Source of the DNA: Rhynchopus sp. YZ270_cl-10
Taxonomy: Eukaryota > Euglenozoa > Diplonemea > Diplonemida > Diplonemidae
NCBI GenBank assembly: GCA_964035575.1
Contig: OZ037907.1
Coordinates: 930,001 to 994,000 of the forward strand
Length of the DNA stretch: 64,000 nt
Direction of reading: 5' to 3'
Part shown: positions 62,456-64,000 of the stretch, in pieces
How the letters are laid out: each line of letters begins with the position of its first letter
How positions within the stretch are numbered: position 1 is the stretch's first letter
Program-made: the position numbers and the translations under genes
The notes under the pieces: model-generated
What the model was told of the DNA's origin: nothing
Databases searched by the model: none
The model's input: only the letters and a program-made list of their open reading frames with translations

Positions 62456-64000
62456 ATGTCCCCACCAGGTGCGCTGCTGCCTGCAGCGTGCAGCGTGTTG
62501 CTGCTCGCAACGTGTTGCAGTGCTGGCTACGTGACAGATGCACAGAAGACGTGGTACAGTGAGGTGGTGCTGAACGGGAACCCCGACGATCCGATCACAG
62601 AGAACTTCGGAAAGGACAACGTTGCCTGGGGGCACAAGAACGAGTTTGGGATCTGCAAGGGGAAGGCAGGCGGGAAGGCAGACAATGCCCGTGCAGAGCT
62701 CGCTGGGGGTGCCTTCACGGTGGACCCTGTGTGCCTGCCTATGTCGCTGAAGGCACCTCAAGGCGGTGTGATGGGGGACCAAGGAGGACGTGTGCTGTGG
62801 ACAATTGCAAACGAGAATGTGTGCACCGGGTCGCCGTTCCGTGTTGCGACGGCGGCGGTGCCGAACGACCCGAACGGTGCGCTGCTTGTCTCCTGGGCAG
62901 AGGACTTCAGCTACAAGATCACTGGTGAGGAGAACGGGAGAATCCACTTGACCCGCTTTGAGAGGGAGGGAAGCGGTGCGTACCAGATCGTGAAGGACAT
63001 TATGCTGAAGGGATGTGTGCAGAACGGAGGCATTGTGTACAACAAGCGTGGTGACATTGCAACCATGTGCTTCGGTGTGTGCAAGGCGTGCGACCCTGCG
63101 AACAAGAGGTACGAGCCCTTCATTGTGGAGGTGAAGCCTGACCTGTCGAAGGAGATCAGGAGGAAGAGCATCATGCGTCCCGAGTGCGTTGACAACAACC
63201 AGTACTGCTACCCGAAGTCAGGTGGCGCGGCTCTGCAATGGCTGGAGTACGACCCCGTGAGAGACGTTTACGCAGCGTGGCACGGAGGTGGGTGGGGCAT
63301 CCACGTTGCCGACGTGCTGACTGTTGTGGAGGCAGACCCATCAAAGGAGATGCCGATTGCGTGCGGTGGGTGGAAGTGGGCCTGCATCGGCGGACACACA
63401 GAGGGCACCCGTTTCTCCTACCACCCTGAGTGGGAGGACTTTGGCGCACTGTGCACGAGCGACCTGCCTGACGACAACGGACTGTCCTTCACACCTGTGC
63501 TGAAGTCAGACCCGATCAAGATTGCGGACGCAGAGATTGTGGGTGCACAGTCCGAGGCAACGTGGCCAGGTGCGATTGTGCCGTGTGGGTGCCACTTCTA
63601 CGCGACGTGGCACGGCATCAAGAAGCAGGGTGACTACGCAGCGGGGAAGACGACTGACTTCGCCTTTGCACGCATTGACCCGATCACACGCAAGATCCTG
63701 AAGCTGAAGTGGATCAAGGGGGACTCGAAGACAGGAGAGAAGTCGACACGTCTTGCTGTGCTTGGAGACGGAAAGGGCTGCAACAGGTTCCTGATCGGAT
63801 GGGGTGAGATGAACCCGTGGGATGTGTACCCTACCAACTACAAGATGGCTGAGATTGACTCTGAGGGAGAGTTCCTGACGGAGACACTTGACGTTACCGC
63901 GACCACCACCTGGGGAGAGGACGAGCCGTGGGAGACACTTGCAAACGGAGATGTGGCGTGGGGCACCACGTGGAAGCGCAACGACGACGGCTCCCCAAGC
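62456..64000 (+). CDS. Unknown secreted protein, 5' part
   Basis: The frame is open from ATG 62456 to the end of the window, 515 codons, so the C-terminus is missing. It begins with a signal peptide (ALLPAACSVLLLATCCSAG) and continues as a Trp-, Gly- and Asp-rich extracellular-type domain with about twenty Cys. Motifs such as WGHKNEFGICKG, YAAWHGGGWGI, YATWHGIKKQ, FLIGWGEMNPWD and WGEDEPWETLANGDVAWG recur at intervals of ~60-90 residues with a shared pattern (W..G.., D..G), which suggests a beta-propeller made of repeated four-stranded sheets. The GC-rich third positions match the astacin and galactosidase genes. I do not recognise a named family. A secreted binding protein or enzyme is inferred. 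Confidence 0.8.
   Translation, partial: MSPPGALLPAACSVLLLATCCSAGYVTDAQKTWYSEVVLNGNPDDPITENFGKDNVAWGHKNEFGICKGKAGGKADNARAELAGGAFTVDPVCLPMSLKAPQGGVMGDQGGRVLWTIANENVCTGSPFRVATAAVPNDPNGALLVSWAEDFSYKITGEENGRIHLTRFEREGSGAYQIVKDIMLKGCVQNGGIVYNKRGDIATMCFGVCKACDPANKRYEPFIVEVKPDLSKEIRRKSIMRPECVDNNQYCYPKSGGAALQWLEYDPVRDVYAAWHGGGWGIHVADVLTVVEADPSKEMPIACGGWKWACIGGHTEGTRFSYHPEWEDFGALCTSDLPDDNGLSFTPVLKSDPIKIADAEIVGAQSEATWPGAIVPCGCHFYATWHGIKKQGDYAAGKTTDFAFARIDPITRKILKLKWIKGDSKTGEKSTRLAVLGDGKGCNRFLIGWGEMNPWDVYPTNYKMAEIDSEGEFLTETLDVTATTTWGEDEPWETLANGDVAWGTTWKRNDDGSPS

Noticed and set aside
1-64000. Retrovirus-like, LTR, Polinton or other capsid-bearing elements
   Set aside because: No reverse transcriptase, integrase, protease, capsid or long terminal repeats seen in any frame; mobile DNA here is of the inverted-end DNA type and short dispersed repeats.

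Overview
The window is nuclear DNA from a single-celled, flagellated eukaryote. It carries spliceosomal introns (GT..AG, several donors GTATG), a eukaryotic-type selenocysteine tRNA, FSFG nucleoporin repeats, a Tctex-type dynein light chain, C2, SAM and B-box domains, and long T-rich non-coding tracts. All fifteen protein genes I can support, and the tRNA, lie on the + strand. Many start codons sit a short way downstream of a pyrimidine stretch ending in AG. This fits a directional gene cluster with trans-spliced messages, as in Euglenozoa or dinoflagellates; a diplonemid-like euglenozoan is my best guess. I found no spliced-leader gene, so this is inference.

Layout. 0-6.5 kb: the 3' part of an unknown gene, a second unknown gene, tRNA-Sec, a ubiquitin-like/leucine-rich-repeat protein and a kinesin-like protein without nucleotide-binding motifs. 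6.5-9.4 kb: G-rich DNA without a convincing gene. 9.4-20.6 kb: a tandem duplication of a membrane-anchored astacin metalloprotease with a mucin-like stalk, the stalk being much longer in the second copy. 22.4-29.9 kb: a four-exon C2-C2-His-rich-SAM gene whose last intron holds a transposon nested in another. 32.2-33.8 kb: an RGG-tailed protein. 34-39 kb: repeats. 39.1-40.7 kb: a secreted GH27 alpha-galactosidase with an inserted ricin-B domain. 43.0-45.8 kb: a second ubiquitin-like/LRR gene and a double B-box gene. 46.8-48.7 kb: a three-exon DYNLT2B-like dynein light chain. 49.6-52.5 kb: a four-exon FSFG nucleoporin. 56.9-58.2 kb: a membrane-anchored JmjC protein behind a 9-bp minisatellite. 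58-62.4 kb: several terminal-inverted-repeat elements and one decayed reading frame. 62.5 kb to the end: the 5' part of a gene for an unknown secreted protein.

The non-coding DNA is crowded with short elements: non-autonomous DNA transposons with clear inverted ends and target duplications (hAT-like, TA-target, foldback), and about ten families of 30-150 bp dispersed repeats that also fill introns. I saw no retrovirus-like, LTR or Polinton element. Exon structures were worked out by eye from reading frame, splice sites and domain continuity, without transcript data.
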